The notes below the pieces were generated by a model. The model was not told the origin of the DNA. It did not search any database and saw only the letters and a program-made list of their open reading frames with translations. This document shows positions 7,389 to 16,157 of a DNA stretch of 64,000 bases, in pieces. How positions within the stretch are numbered: position 1 is the stretch's first letter; the number at the start of each line of letters is the position of its first letter. The position numbers and the translations under genes were made by a program. Location of the stretch: contig DDPV01000046.1 of assembly GCA_002342365.1 (NCBI GenBank), positions 3,954 to 67,953 of the forward strand, written 5' to 3'. The DNA is from Burkholderiales bacterium UBA2459 (GTDB lineage Bacteria > Pseudomonadota > Gammaproteobacteria > Burkholderiales > Burkholderiaceae_E).

Positions 7389-9788
7389 ATGCAAATCACG
7401 ATGCGACGGCAACGAAAGCTGCTTCACCGGCTGGTTTTTCTCCTTCTTGCGATACCCCTGCTCGGCCTGGCTTCGGTGCAAGCGGAGTCAAAAGCGTCCC
7501 TATGGCCATCAACGCTTGCCAGGCAAACGGAAGAGCCAGTCAAGGCAAGTTTGCACGCCGACGATGCGAAGGCGGCCGCGCCAACGAAAGCCGCGGTGCC
7601 CGCTCGTGTGTGGCTTGGACTGCGGCTTGAGCACCAGCCCGGCTGGCATACCTACTGGATCAATCCGGGCGACTCGGGCCTGGCCAGTCGTATCGAGTGG
7701 ACATTGCCTTCGGGCTGGACCGCGCCCCAGGCCTATTGGCCGATGCCCAAGCGCATTCCCGTGGGACCGCTGATGAATTTTGGCTACGAGGGCGATCTGT
7801 GGGTACCTTTAGCCCTGGATGTACCCGCCAATTCGCCGGCTGGGACTTATCGCGTCAAGGCTCGCGTGCACTGGCTCATGTGCAGCGATGTTTGCATTCC
7901 GGGAGAGGCAAGCCTAGGCGCTGAGCTTCGATTGCCCGAACAAAGACTCCGTCAGCCCGACCCCAGTCATCGCGCAAGCGTCTCGTCAAACGAATCGGCG
8001 CTTGCCTCTGACAAAGCTCAAGCAGCCGAGTCCAGCTTGGGAGCCTTTGCCTCGAATCCACCTGGTTTGCCAGCCCTTCGTGAAGCGCTGATGCGTGTGC
8101 CGCACAAAGCCATGAACATGCGCTACAGCCGGGATGGCGACCGTATTGTGCTGCGGCCGGATCAGGCGGGCGAGGCCTTGCTGGTTGGCGCTGAAGGTGG
8201 CCGATTCAAGGGCTTGGAAGCCAGCTATTTTCCCGAACAAGCCGGCTGGATGCTCAATCCTGCTGCGCAGCGAATTGAGGTCGACGAGAAGGGAGGCTGG
8301 ATGCTTTCCTTGGTTGCCGACAAGAGTTTCAATGACGAACTCCTGATTGATGGTTACTTGCGGGTGGGTGAGCAAGCTTTTCGTGTATTAGGGCCCCGCA
8401 CGCAGTCGCTGCCAAACCCCTCCGGTGCGCCACCAAGCCAAACGCTGGAAGCGGCGACGACGGCGGGTTTTTCAGATCGAGGTCTGTTGGTGCTGCTGCT
8501 TATGGCTCTGATCGGCGGCCTTTTGCTCAACGCCATGCCCTGCGTTTTTCCGGTGATCGGGATCAAGCTCTTGAGCCTGGTTCCGCGAACCAGCGATGAG
8601 CAAGGTCTGCGCGCATCAGGCTCGTCAACAACATCGCAGGCGCAGGCAAGCGACGCGCGAGCCGATATCGAGCACGGCGTGCGCAAGGCGGCCTTGCTCT
8701 ACGGCCTGGGGGTTGTCCTCAGCTTCTGGGCGCTCGGCCTGATCGTGGTGCTGCTGCAGGCCGGAGGCAACAGCATTGGCTGGGGCTTTCAGTTACAAGA
8801 GCCGCTTTTTGTATTGGCGATGTTTTGGCTTTTCTTGTTGATCGGTGCTAATTTACTGGGTTTATTTGAAGTAGGTTCTGGTTTTATGCGCTGGGCTGGA
8901 CAGGCTGAAGTCGGTGCGCTCGGATCAGGCGTGCTGGCGGTTTTGGTGGCCACACCATGCACTGCACCCATGATGGGCGCTGCCCTCGGTGCGAGTTTGA
9001 GCCAAGGGCCGATGCAGGCGATGGCGGTGTTCACAGCGCTTGCCTTCGGAATGGCGCTGCCTTATGGCGCACTGGTCTTGCGTCCGCAGTGGATTCATCG
9101 TCTGCCCCGTCCCGGACCCTGGATGCTTTGGACGCGCAAAGCGTTAGCCTTTCCGATGTTTCTCGCAGCGGTTTGGCTGGCGTGGGTGTTCGTACTGCAA
9201 ACCGATGCCGAATCGGTGTTGCAGTTGGGTTTCTCAGCGGTGCTTTTGCTTTGCAGCAGTTGGCTCTTTGGCGAGCGTGTGCAAACTGGATGGCTGAAGT
9301 CCGAAGGCAGACCTTGGAGTTCCACCTTCAGTCTCTTGCTGCTGATCGGGGGGCTTGCTTTGCCTTTCGCGACCGGACTTCGACCCGGTACCGATCTGAG
9401 CGACAAAGTGACCGACAAATCCTTGCCAGGATCGGGTCAACAGGCCTGGAGCAACTGGTCTCCCGAGGCAGTCGATGAGGCCTTGGGGCGGGACGAAATC
9501 GTGTTTGTTGACTTCACCGCCGCCTGGTGCGTGAGCTGTCAGGTCAACAAGCAACTGGTGCTGTCCACCCCGGATTTGCAAGCGCTCTTTGAACAATACA
9601 AGGTCCGAAGCTTTCGGGGTGACTGGACCCGACAGGACGCGCGCATTACCCAGACGCTTGCCCGCTACGGCCGCCGCGGTGTGCCGCTTTACCTGGTGTT
9701 ACGAAGCGGCCGCGAGCCCCAGATCCTGCCGGAGGTTCTGAGCTATGGTTTGGTCCGTGACGCGGTGCTTGCTGCAGCTGCGCCTTGA
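7389..9788 (+). CDS. dsbD: DsbD/ScsB-type thiol:disulfide interchange protein
   Basis: Inner-membrane reductase that passes electrons from cytoplasmic thioredoxin to periplasmic thiol proteins. Signal peptide at residues 1-32 (ends VQA). The N-terminal periplasmic domain has the GWHTYWINPGDSG motif seen in ScsB/DsbD-like proteins and a Cys pair (C165, C169, CSDVC). The membrane domain has the paired cysteines C385 (AMPCVFP) and C524 (ATPCTAP), each in the family's Pro-Cys context. The C-terminal thioredoxin-like domain has CVSC at 714-717. All three redox pairs are intact. At 799 residues it exceeds E. coli DsbD (about 570), mainly from the larger ScsB-like N-terminal domain, so a copper-stress or ScsC-type partner is possible. 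Its end overlaps the convergent exbD by 46 bases. Confidence 0.88.
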   Translation: MQITMRRQRKLLHRLVFLLLAIPLLGLASVQAESKASLWPSTLARQTEEPVKASLHADDAKAAAPTKAAVPARVWLGLRLEHQPGWHTYWINPGDSGLASRIEWTLPSGWTAPQAYWPMPKRIPVGPLMNFGYEGDLWVPLALDVPANSPAGTYRVKARVHWLMCSDVCIPGEASLGAELRLPEQRLRQPDPSHRASVSSNESALASDKAQAAESSLGAFASNPPGLPALREALMRVPHKAMNMRYSRDGDRIVLRPDQAGEALLVGAEGGRFKGLEASYFPEQAGWMLNPAAQRIEVDEKGGWMLSLVADKSFNDELLIDGYLRVGEQAFRVLGPRTQSLPNPSGAPPSQTLEAATTAGFSDRGLLVLLLMALIGGLLLNAMPCVFPVIGIKLLSLVPRTSDEQGLRASGSSTTSQAQASDARADIEHGVRKAALLYGLGVVLSFWALGLIVVLLQAGGNSIGWGFQLQEPLFVLAMFWLFLLIGANLLGLFEVGSGFMRWAGQAEVGALGSGVLAVLVATPCTAPMMGAALGASLSQGPMQAMAVFTALAFGMALPYGALVLRPQWIHRLPRPGPWMLWTRKALAFPMFLAAVWLAWVFVLQTDAESVLQLGFSAVLLLCSSWLFGERVQTGWLKSEGRPWSSTFSLLLLIGGLALPFATGLRPGTDLSDKVTDKSLPGSGQQAWSNWSPEAVDEALGRDEIVFVDFTAAWCVSCQVNKQLVLSTPDLQALFEQYKVRSFRGDWTRQDARITQTLARYGRRGVPLYLVLRSGREPQILPEVLSYGLVRDAVLAAAAP

Positions 9789-10249
9789 TCCATCACCAGA
9801 CTCATCCGCGTAAGCCCTTGTTCTTGCGCGATGAGAAAAATGCGGCTGATCCTTGCATAGGCGGTGCTTGCATCAACGCGAAGCTGTAACTCTGGCTGCG
9901 GCCTGAGCTGGGCTGCTTCAGCGAAGCGGGCTGCCAGCGCCTCGTCGTCGGGCAGCGGCTCACGGTTTAGCCGCATGAAGCCCTTGGCGTCGAGCTCAAA
10001 AAGCAGGGATTCGGCGCCGCCGGTCTGCGTTGACTCAAGGCTTTGGGCAGGCCCGCCTGACGGCAGGTCAAGCTTGAGCATGGGCAGCAGGGCTGGCGTT
10101 GTGACCATGAAAATCACAAGGAGCACAAGCATCACGTCGACAAAGGGTGTGACATTGATGTCGCTAAAGAGGCTGCTGTTTTCGCCTTCGGATCCTGGTA
10201 TTGGACCCAGCGCCGCGTTGTTGCGATGAGCCTCTTCGTTTTGTGTCAT
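9743..10249 (-). CDS. exbD: ExbD/TolR family biopolymer transport protein
   Basis: Small inner-membrane partner of an ExbB/TolQ proton channel. The start at ATG 10249 (168 residues) is 4 bases after the exbB stop; the longer frame to 10303 would run into exbB. A polar N-terminus is followed by one membrane helix with the essential Asp (D38 in NVTPFVDVMLVLLV), then a periplasmic domain ending in an Ala/Ser-rich tail. It forms a galU-exbB-exbD unit. This system is distinct from the TonB-linked one at 50.8-53.4 kb. No tonB or tolA is adjacent, so its partner is unknown. Confidence 0.88.
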   Translation of the reverse strand: MTQNEEAHRNNAALGPIPGSEGENSSLFSDINVTPFVDVMLVLLVIFMVTTPALLPMLKLDLPSGGPAQSLESTQTGGAESLLFELDAKGFMRLNREPLPDDEALAARFAEAAQLRPQPELQLRVDASTAYARISRIFLIAQEQGLTRMSLVMDQGAAAASTASRTKP

Positions 10250-10253
10250 GAAG

Positions 10254-10904
10254 TCATGAACCGGCGGGATGCTGCGCTTCGCGTGCATGAAGGCTTTGCA
10301 CAATTTGTCTCAAATCCTCAGCTAAAGTCCAAAGTTCCAGAGCCAAGTCTTTGCGCCAACGAGAAAAACGGTTATACGCGACCACAGCAGGCAGGGCAAC
10401 ACCGATGCCGGCTGCGGTCATCAGTAGAGCTTCACCCATCGGTTGCGCAACCGCCTGAATCGATGCCTCACTGGCCTGCGCTATTTCGGTGAGCGCACCG
10501 AAAATACCCCAGACGGTCCCGAAAAGTCCGACGAATGGCGCTGTTGATGCAACCGATGCCAGTACGCCAAGTCCCCGGGTCATGAGCTGATCGAGTGCGC
10601 GCAAGACGCCTCGCAAGGCGATGTCGCTTCGCGTTTGCCGATCCAAATGCACATAGCTGCCGCGGGCTGCATCTTTCCCTTGCGCTGCGGCCACGATGCG
10701 ATGGCTTGCGCTATCGCTGCGAGCTTCAAGCGAAGCGATGATGCCCTCAAGATTGTCGCTGTTGCGCATGCCCTTGCTCAAGTCGTCGATACCTTGACGC
10801 ATCCAGCGCAGCACCAGCCACTGTCGAATGATGAGCGTCCAGCTCATGATCGACATCAGCGCAAGAAGCAGCGCAGTTCCGATGATCCCGGCATCAATAA
10901 CCAT
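10254..10904 (-). CDS. exbB: MotA/TolQ/ExbB proton channel family protein
   Basis: Proton-channel subunit that works with ExbD. The start is taken at ATG 10904 (216 residues), where the protein begins with a normal MVIDAGIIGTALLLALMSIMS membrane segment; the open frame extends to 11138 but that part lies inside galU and is polar. This start overlaps the last 11 bases of galU, suggesting translational coupling. The conserved cytoplasmic loop and the ATAPFVGLFGTVWGI-like helix (STAPFVGLFGTVWGIFGALTE) are present, followed by the third helix with AAGIGVALPAVVAYN. Same arrangement as ExbB. Confidence 0.9.
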   Translation of the reverse strand: MVIDAGIIGTALLLALMSIMSWTLIIRQWLVLRWMRQGIDDLSKGMRNSDNLEGIIASLEARSDSASHRIVAAAQGKDAARGSYVHLDRQTRSDIALRGVLRALDQLMTRGLGVLASVASTAPFVGLFGTVWGIFGALTEIAQASEASIQAVAQPMGEALLMTAAGIGVALPAVVAYNRFSRWRKDLALELWTLAEDLRQIVQSLHAREAQHPAGS

Positions 10905-11730
10905 GTTTGAGACCGAAATGAATGTTGGCCGTGAGAAAGCCCTGCTTGTTTCCACAATCGAAGCGTTTTCCGCCAAATCGATAAGCCCAGAGCCCTCGAG
11001 ACGCGATTTCCTGCGCAAGGGCGTCTGTGAGTTGAATCTCGCCACCGCTTCCGGGGGGCTGGGTGGCCAGGGTTTGCAGCACCTGTCCATGCAAAATATA
11101 ACGACCGACGATCGCAAGATTCGAAGGTGCATCCTCAAGCGCAGGTTTTTCGATCACGCCACGCAAGCGCATCAACAGTCCTTCGTCGCTCTCGGGGGCG
11201 ACGATGCCGTATTGACTGACATCTTTGCTTGCGACTTGCTCAACCGCAATCACGCTGCCGCTTTGATCGCGCATGCCACGAAGCATTTGTGAGAGCACGC
11301 CGCTTGGCGAACCGTCGATCAGATCGTCGGGCAGCAGGACCGCGAAATGCTCATCGGCAGCGATTAACGGACTTGCGCAGGCAACCGCATGTCCGAGTCC
11401 GAGCGGCGAGGGCTGACGGACAAACAGCACTTTGACGTGGGAAGGTACGATATTGCGAATAAGTTCAAGGGCGGCGGTTTTCCCCTTGGCCTCCAGTTCG
11501 GCCTCAAGTTCGGGGGCGCGGTCAAAGTAGTCTTCAACCGCGCGTTTTGAGCGTCCGGTAACAAAAATCAGGGTATCGCAGCCGGCTTCAATAGCCTCAT
11601 CGACCGCGTACTGGATAATCGGGCGGTCAACAATCGGCAGCATCTCTTTCGGGATGCTTTTCGTGGCCGGCAAAAAGCGGGTGCCCATGCCTGCAACCGG
11701 AAACACAGCTTTGCGAATGCGCATCGTCAT
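10894..11730 (-). CDS. galU: UTP-glucose-1-phosphate uridylyltransferase
   Basis: Makes UDP-glucose from UTP and glucose-1-phosphate for envelope polysaccharides. The 278-residue length is typical of GalU. The nucleotide-binding signature is at the N-terminus (VAGMGTRFLPATKSIPKEM, residues 12-30), followed by the VDRPIIQYAVDEAIEAG segment and the LPDDLIDG metal-binding region. The conserved C-terminal GKRFDCGNKQGF motif is intact. It lies 3 bases downstream of dapB on the same strand, and exbB starts within its last codons, so bamE-dapB-galU-exbB-exbD could be one transcript. Confidence 0.96.
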   Translation of the reverse strand: MTMRIRKAVFPVAGMGTRFLPATKSIPKEMLPIVDRPIIQYAVDEAIEAGCDTLIFVTGRSKRAVEDYFDRAPELEAELEAKGKTAALELIRNIVPSHVKVLFVRQPSPLGLGHAVACASPLIAADEHFAVLLPDDLIDGSPSGVLSQMLRGMRDQSGSVIAVEQVASKDVSQYGIVAPESDEGLLMRLRGVIEKPALEDAPSNLAIVGRYILHGQVLQTLATQPPGSGGEIQLTDALAQEIASRGLWAYRFGGKRFDCGNKQGFLTANIHFGLKHGY

Positions 11731-11733
11731 TGC

Positions 11734-12555
11734 TCAGGTACTCCTTGAATCGGGCGAGGATAAGCCCAGTACGTCTTGCATATCGAAGAGTCCCTTGGAC
11801 TTTTCTTGGAGGAAACGACAGGCTCTGAGGCTTCCCATGGCGTAGTTGGCCCGACTGCTTGAGCGATGCGTGATCTCAAGCCGCTCACCGGTGCCGGCAA
11901 AAAGAACGGTATGGTCGCCAACGATATCGCCACCACGGATTGTCGAAAAGCCGATGCTTCCAGGTTTTCTGGGGCCAGTGTGACCTTCGCGCGCAAAAAC
12001 GCCGTCTTGTCGGAGTTCCTTGCCCAGTGTTTTGGCGATCGCCTCACCCATGGCCAGCGCCGTCCCTGAGGGCGCATCCACCTTGTGCCGATGGTGCGCT
12101 TCGATCACCTCAACGTCATAGTCCTTTGCAAGCAAGCTGCCTGCGATTTGCAGCAGTTTGAGGCAGACGTTGACACCCACACTCATGTTTGGAGCAAAAA
12201 CAATCGCCACATGCTGTGCCGATAACGCAAGCTGGGCCTTGTCTTCGGCGCTCAGGCCGGTGGTGCCGATTACCATGTTCACGCCGCGCTGCTCACAGGC
12301 TTTTACATGCCGCATGCAAGCTTCAGGCAGCGTGAAATCGATCAGGAACTCGGCTTCAGACAAGGCCTTCTCGGGTTGATCGACGATCAAGACTCCGGTT
12401 TGTAGCCCCAGACTTTCGCCGGCGTCCCGCGAAACCAGTGGGTGCCCAGAGGCTTCGATGGCGCCGACCAGTTTGGCATCAGGTGCCTGATGGACCGCTT
12501 CGATAAGCATTTTCCCCATACGGCCGGCCGCCCCGGCAATCGCGATTTTCATCAT
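11734..12555 (-). CDS. dapB: 4-hydroxy-tetrahydrodipicolinate reductase
   Basis: Cytoplasmic NAD(P)H-dependent step of lysine and diaminopimelate synthesis. 273 residues, the normal size. The Rossmann motif is GAAGRMG near residues 8-14. The catalytic/substrate segment [15 protein letters not shown] carries the proton-donor His and the substrate-binding Lys. The C-terminal half shows the [13 protein letters not shown] motif. The start ATGATG overlaps the bamE stop by 4 bases, which indicates translational coupling. The order bamE-dapB opposite fur is common in Burkholderiales. Confidence 0.97.
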   Translation of the reverse strand: MMKIAIAGAAGRMGKMLIEAVHQAPDAKLVGAIEASGHPLVSRDAGESLGLQTGVLIVDQPEKALSEAEFLIDFTLPEACMRHVKACEQRGVNMVIGTTGLSAEDKAQLALSAQHVAIVFAPNMSVGVNVCLKLLQIAGSLLAKDYDVEVIEAHHRHKVDAPSGTALAMGEAIAKTLGKELRQDGVFAREGHTGPRKPGSIGFSTIRGGDIVGDHTVLFAGTGERLEITHRSSSRANYAMGSLRACRFLQEKSKGLFDMQDVLGLSSPDSRST

Positions 12556-13133
12556 CGGTCGTTGGCCCGAGGCGGTCGATAGCCGGGGACGGCAGGATCC
12601 TTGCCATCGTCAGCGGGCGGCAAGCGGTCCGCTTCGATCCTCGCCACCCTTTGCTGCTCGTCAAAAAAAACGGTTACGCGGCGGGTGTCGTGGCGCAAAT
12701 TGGGCCAGAGCATGCGAAACACATAAATCCAACGATCATCGCGAAAGCTGTTCGTCAAAAGCGGCTGTCCCAAGGCGAACTGCACCTGGCTGCGGGTCAT
12801 TCCGGCGCGGACCTGGTCCAGCTGATCCTGGGTGACGTAGTTGCCCTGCTGAACGGTGGTCCGATAGGGTGAAAAAAGGCTTTGCAAACCGCTCCTTGCG
12901 CCAAGATCCTGCTCGGTGCCGGCTTTGCTTTCGCCGGTGCCGCGCCAGCTCTCGGGAATGGGATTGAGATTCTTCATGCCCGCACAGGCACCGAGCAGGC
13001 CAGTCACCGCACCAAGGACAATCAGCCGCAGGATAACTCCCCGGGCGTTGCCGATCGATCGTCGTGCCCAATGATCGTTGTTGGTGCATCGCACAGGCCG
13101 CTTGCGCGGCTCAGACGGCTGGGTCGGTGGCAC
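12552..13133 (-). CDS. bamE: Outer membrane protein assembly factor BamE
   Basis: Small lipoprotein of the BAM complex, which inserts beta-barrels into the outer membrane. The protein has a hydrophobic stretch ending in a lipobox (LLGAC), then the SmpA/OmlA fold with [22 protein letters not shown] and the FALGQPLL motif, and WIYVFR. I prefer the GTG at 13133 (193 residues) because AGGAG lies 8 bases upstream; a TTG at 13166 is the longest alternative. Either way about 30 polar residues precede the signal peptide, which is unusual, and a shorter start with a rare codon cannot be excluded. Divergent from fur. Confidence 0.88.
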   Translation of the reverse strand: MPPTQPSEPRKRPVRCTNNDHWARRSIGNARGVILRLIVLGAVTGLLGACAGMKNLNPIPESWRGTGESKAGTEQDLGARSGLQSLFSPYRTTVQQGNYVTQDQLDQVRAGMTRSQVQFALGQPLLTNSFRDDRWIYVFRMLWPNLRHDTRRVTVFFDEQQRVARIEADRLPPADDGKDPAVPGYRPPRANDR

Positions 13134-13170
13134 AGATGTTGCTCCTCGTTCGTAGCGTGGTTTCAAGCGC

Positions 13171-13248
13171 GGACGCTCGGATCAGTATCCCGACGTCCGG
13201 GTCAGCATCCAAGCGCGCGGATCAGCGTCCTGGCGCTCAGATGCACGG
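13171..13248. repeat. Degenerate 20-21-bp tandem repeats between bamE and fur
   Basis: About three and a half imperfect units start at 13171, 13192, 13213 and 13233. Each has a CGGATCAG/CGGGTCAG core followed by a YATCC or CGTCC. They sit in the divergent bamE/fur promoter region, just after which ATGCACGG occurs twice (13241 and 13252). Confidence 0.6.
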
Positions 13249-13307
13249 TTAATGCACGGTGCAAGCACAGAACCAGTATGATACGTAGAACTTCGTGACG
13301 TCGGATT

Positions 13308-13748
13308 ATGACCACCCACCAGGAACTCAAAAGCATAGGCCTTAAGGCCACTTTGCCGCGTCAGAGGATTTTGGCTGCCTTTCAGTCCGGCAAAATTCGT
13401 CACATGAGTGCCGAGGATGTTCAGCAGGCCTTGTTGAACGAAGACATTTCGGTGGGTTTGGGTACGGTTTATCGCGTCTTGCTGCAGTTCGAGCAAGCGG
13501 GGCTGCTAAGGCGTGCCAACATCGATTCGGGGCGTGCGGTCTTCGAACTCGAAGAGGGCGAGCATCATGATCATTTGCTCTGTCTGGATTGCGGACGCGT
13601 GGTCGAGTTTTTTCATCCGGAAATCGAGCGCCTGCAAACCGAGATCGCCGAGCAGCAGGGCTTTCGGCTAGAGACCCACAGTCTTGCTTTGCATGGCCGT
13701 TGCACACGGGAATCCTGTGAGCACCGCCCGGCCCACGATTCCGTCTAA
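13308..13748 (+). CDS. fur: Ferric uptake regulator Fur
   Basis: Iron-responsive repressor. 146 residues, typical. The winged-helix DNA-binding domain occupies about residues 1-85 (KSIGLKATLPRQRILAAF; HMSAEDVQQAL; GLGTVYRVLLQFEQAGLL). The metal-binding half has the HHDHLLCLDCG motif, giving the His/Asp site and the first Cys pair, and a second Cys pair CTRESC near the C-terminus. It is divergent from bamE, the common betaproteobacterial arrangement. I saw no convincing Fur box in its promoter. The downstream ATP-grasp gene probably starts inside its last codons. Confidence 0.97.
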   Translation: MTTHQELKSIGLKATLPRQRILAAFQSGKIRHMSAEDVQQALLNEDISVGLGTVYRVLLQFEQAGLLRRANIDSGRAVFELEEGEHHDHLLCLDCGRVVEFFHPEIERLQTEIAEQQGFRLETHSLALHGRCTRESCEHRPAHDSV

Positions 13749-15159
13749 GGCCCTCTACGACGAGATGTACCTCGCAAGCGGCGAGGTCAGGCCACATTAC
13801 GCAGGTTTTGCCCAATGGTTTGCATCCCAGTCGGGCGATGCGATGTCGGTAAAGCGCGCGGAAGCCGATTTGCTCTTCAGAAGGATCGGGATCACCTTTT
13901 CCCTCTCTGGCGATGATGGGGGTACCGAGCGGCTGATTCCCTCGGACCTGATTCCGAGAATCATCGACGCAGCGGCCTGGGATCTGATGGAGCAAGGCCT
14001 GGTGCAGCGGGTCAAAGCCTTGAATCGCTTTTTGCACGACGTCTACCACGAACAGGCTATTCTTCGCGCCGGGATTGTGCCGGCCGAGCAGGTGCTGAGC
14101 AACGCCCAGTTCCTGCCTTTGATGATGGGTTTGAATCTTCCGCACGAGACCTATGCCCATGTGGTCGGTGTCGACATCGTGCGTCACAGTGATGGGCGTT
14201 TTTACGTGCTCGAAGACAACTTGCGCGTGCCCTCCGGCGTGTCTTACATGCTGAGCAATCGCAAAATGATGATGCGATTGTTTCCCGATCTCTTCCAACG
14301 CGTGGGCGTGAGGCCGGTCGAACACTACCCGGCGCTGTTGCTTCAAACGCTTCGCTCATCGAGCCTGGTCGACGATCCGACGGTGGTGGTGCTCACGCCG
14401 GGGCGATACAACGCGGCCTATTTCGAGCACGCCTTCCTCGCCAAGCAAATGGGCGTGGAGCTGGTTGAGGGCCAGGACTTGTTTGTGCGTGACCGCGTGG
14501 TCTACATGCGCACCACCGACGGCCCGCGTCGGGTCGATGTGATCTACCGGAGGCTTGACGACGTATTCCTTGATCCGCTTGCCTTTCGGGCCGATTCCAT
14601 GATCGGCGTGCCTGGGCTTGCTGCCGCTTACCGGCTTGGCGAAGTGGTGATCGCCAACGCACTTGGTACCGGTGTTGCGGACGATAAGTCGATCTATCCC
14701 TATGTACCCGAAATGATTCGCTTTTATCTCGGCGAATCGCCGATCTTGGACAATGTCCCAACCTGGCAGTGCCGCAGACCGGAGGACCTCAAGCACGTGC
14801 TGGCACATTTGCCCGACTTGGTGGTCAAGGAGGTTCACGGGGCTGGTGGCTACGGCATGCTCGTGGGGCCAGCGGCCTCGCGCAGTGAAATTCATCAATT
14901 TGCCGAGGTTTTGCGCGCCAATCCGGCCAACTACATCGCCCAGCCCACCTTAGCACTTTCAGCCTGCCCGACCTTTGTCGAGCAGGGCGTGGCGCCACGC
15001 CATATTGACCTGCGGCCCTTTGTGCTTGTCGGGCGCGATATTCGCATGGTGCCGGGCGGATTAACCCGGGTCGCGCTGCGTGAGGGTTCGCTGGTCGTTA
15101 ATTCCTCCCAAGGCGGGGGCACCAAGGACACCTGGGTCCTCGAAAGGGAGCGAAGCTGA
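13717..15159 (+). CDS. Circularly permuted ATP-grasp family protein
   Basis: Member of the CP-ATP-grasp family (COG2308), predicted to form amide bonds between a carboxylate and an amine using ATP; no substrate is established. The conserved N-terminal YDEMYLASGEVRPHYAGF motif shows the true start is upstream of the internal ATG at 13765. I use GTG 13717 (480 residues), which overlaps the end of fur by 32 bases; ATG 13693 is an alternative. Other family signatures are VYHEQAI, the HSDGRFYVLEDNLRVPSG loop, LVVKEVHGAGGYGM and the C-terminal RPFVLVGRDIRMVPGGLTRVAL. Its stop overlaps the alpha-E start by one base. It is the first gene of the Anbu operon. Confidence 0.88.
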   Translation: MSTARPTIPSKALYDEMYLASGEVRPHYAGFAQWFASQSGDAMSVKRAEADLLFRRIGITFSLSGDDGGTERLIPSDLIPRIIDAAAWDLMEQGLVQRVKALNRFLHDVYHEQAILRAGIVPAEQVLSNAQFLPLMMGLNLPHETYAHVVGVDIVRHSDGRFYVLEDNLRVPSGVSYMLSNRKMMMRLFPDLFQRVGVRPVEHYPALLLQTLRSSSLVDDPTVVVLTPGRYNAAYFEHAFLAKQMGVELVEGQDLFVRDRVVYMRTTDGPRRVDVIYRRLDDVFLDPLAFRADSMIGVPGLAAAYRLGEVVIANALGTGVADDKSIYPYVPEMIRFYLGESPILDNVPTWQCRRPEDLKHVLAHLPDLVVKEVHGAGGYGMLVGPAASRSEIHQFAEVLRANPANYIAQPTLALSACPTFVEQGVAPRHIDLRPFVLVGRDIRMVPGGLTRVALREGSLVVNSSQGGGTKDTWVLERERS

Positions 15160-16157
15160 TGTTGTCTCGGGTGGCTTCGGAGCTCTACTGGATGTCACGT
15201 TATCTCGAACGAGCCGAGAGCATGGCGCGTATTTTGGAAGTTTGTTCTTCGATTGCGCTCTTATCGACCACCGGTGCAGCACAAGATGACCTCGCAGTAT
15301 CTGAACCCCTGGTCATTACCGATACCGAAAGCGCCTTTGCCGCGAGCGGCCGCGCCTTGAGCATGGATCAAGTCGCCCAGTTTCTGGCTTGGGATGATGC
15401 CCATCCCTCGTCGATTAGCAATTGCATACGGGCATGCCGTGAAAACGCCCGCTCAGTCCGTGGTGCAATCACAGCCGAGATGTGGGAATGCATCAACGAC
15501 ACCTGGCTTCAGCTGCAAGAACGCCGCAGTTTGACGGGAACAGGCGCAAGTACGGTCGACTCGTCCTTTTTCGAATGGGTGAAGGAGCGTTCGCATTTGG
15601 TTCGCGGGGTGACCTTTGCAACCATTCAGCGCGATCAGCCCTACCTCTTTATCCGCCTTGGGACCTATTTGGAACGCGCCGATAACACAGCAAGAATCTT
15701 GTCGGTTAAAACCAGGCAGCGCGAGCAAGCCGATCTTGTGGCTGACTATTACCGCTTGGGTGCGGTTTTGCGATCGGTATCATCGCTGGAGGCTTACCAG
15801 GATATTTACCGCGACGCGATCGATGCAGACCGGGTCGCAGAGCTGCTGATTTTCAGCGCGCGGGTGCCGCGATCGCTGCGCTTTTGTGTGGATGAGATTT
15901 GTGAAATTTTAGAGCGTTTGCCTTTGCGAAGCGGAAGAACCGCAAGGCGCCTTGCGGTCCAGCTGCAGGCTCGCTTGCGCTACGGCGATTTGCAGGAAGT
16001 CTATGAACGCGGACTCTACGATTATTTAGAGCGATTTATTGAATACAACACGGAAGTCGGTGTGGCAATCGGGCAGGCCTACTTAGAGTTGCATGGCGAT
16101 TCCGGTAGCGCTCCACCGCCTCCCCAACCCGAAACCCTAAGCGTATCCTCATCGTGA
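15159..16157 (+). CDS. Alpha-E domain protein (DUF403)
   Basis: All-helical alpha-E family protein (COG2307), function unproven but nearly always encoded next to a CP-ATP-grasp gene. 332 residues, normal length. It begins MLSRVASELYWMSRYLERAESMARILEV, the family hallmark, and has a repeated version later (RLGTYLERADNTARILSVK near residues 165-183). A proline- and serine-rich tail ends the protein. It overlaps the ATP-grasp stop by one base (TGATG) and its own stop overlaps the Anbu start by 4 bases, so the three proteins are likely made together. Confidence 0.92.
   Translation: MLSRVASELYWMSRYLERAESMARILEVCSSIALLSTTGAAQDDLAVSEPLVITDTESAFAASGRALSMDQVAQFLAWDDAHPSSISNCIRACRENARSVRGAITAEMWECINDTWLQLQERRSLTGTGASTVDSSFFEWVKERSHLVRGVTFATIQRDQPYLFIRLGTYLERADNTARILSVKTRQREQADLVADYYRLGAVLRSVSSLEAYQDIYRDAIDADRVAELLIFSARVPRSLRFCVDEICEILERLPLRSGRTARRLAVQLQARLRYGDLQEVYERGLYDYLERFIEYNTEVGVAIGQAYLELHGDSGSAPPPPQPETLSVSSS

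Noticed and set aside
10905..11138. N-terminal extension of exbB up to 11138
   Set aside because: This part lies inside galU, is polar, and does not look like an ExbB N-terminus; the ATG at 10904 opens directly on a membrane helix.
13342..14346. 334-codon open frame on the minus strand opposite fur and the ATP-grasp gene
   Set aside because: Antisense to two real genes, His/Arg-rich translation without family motifs.
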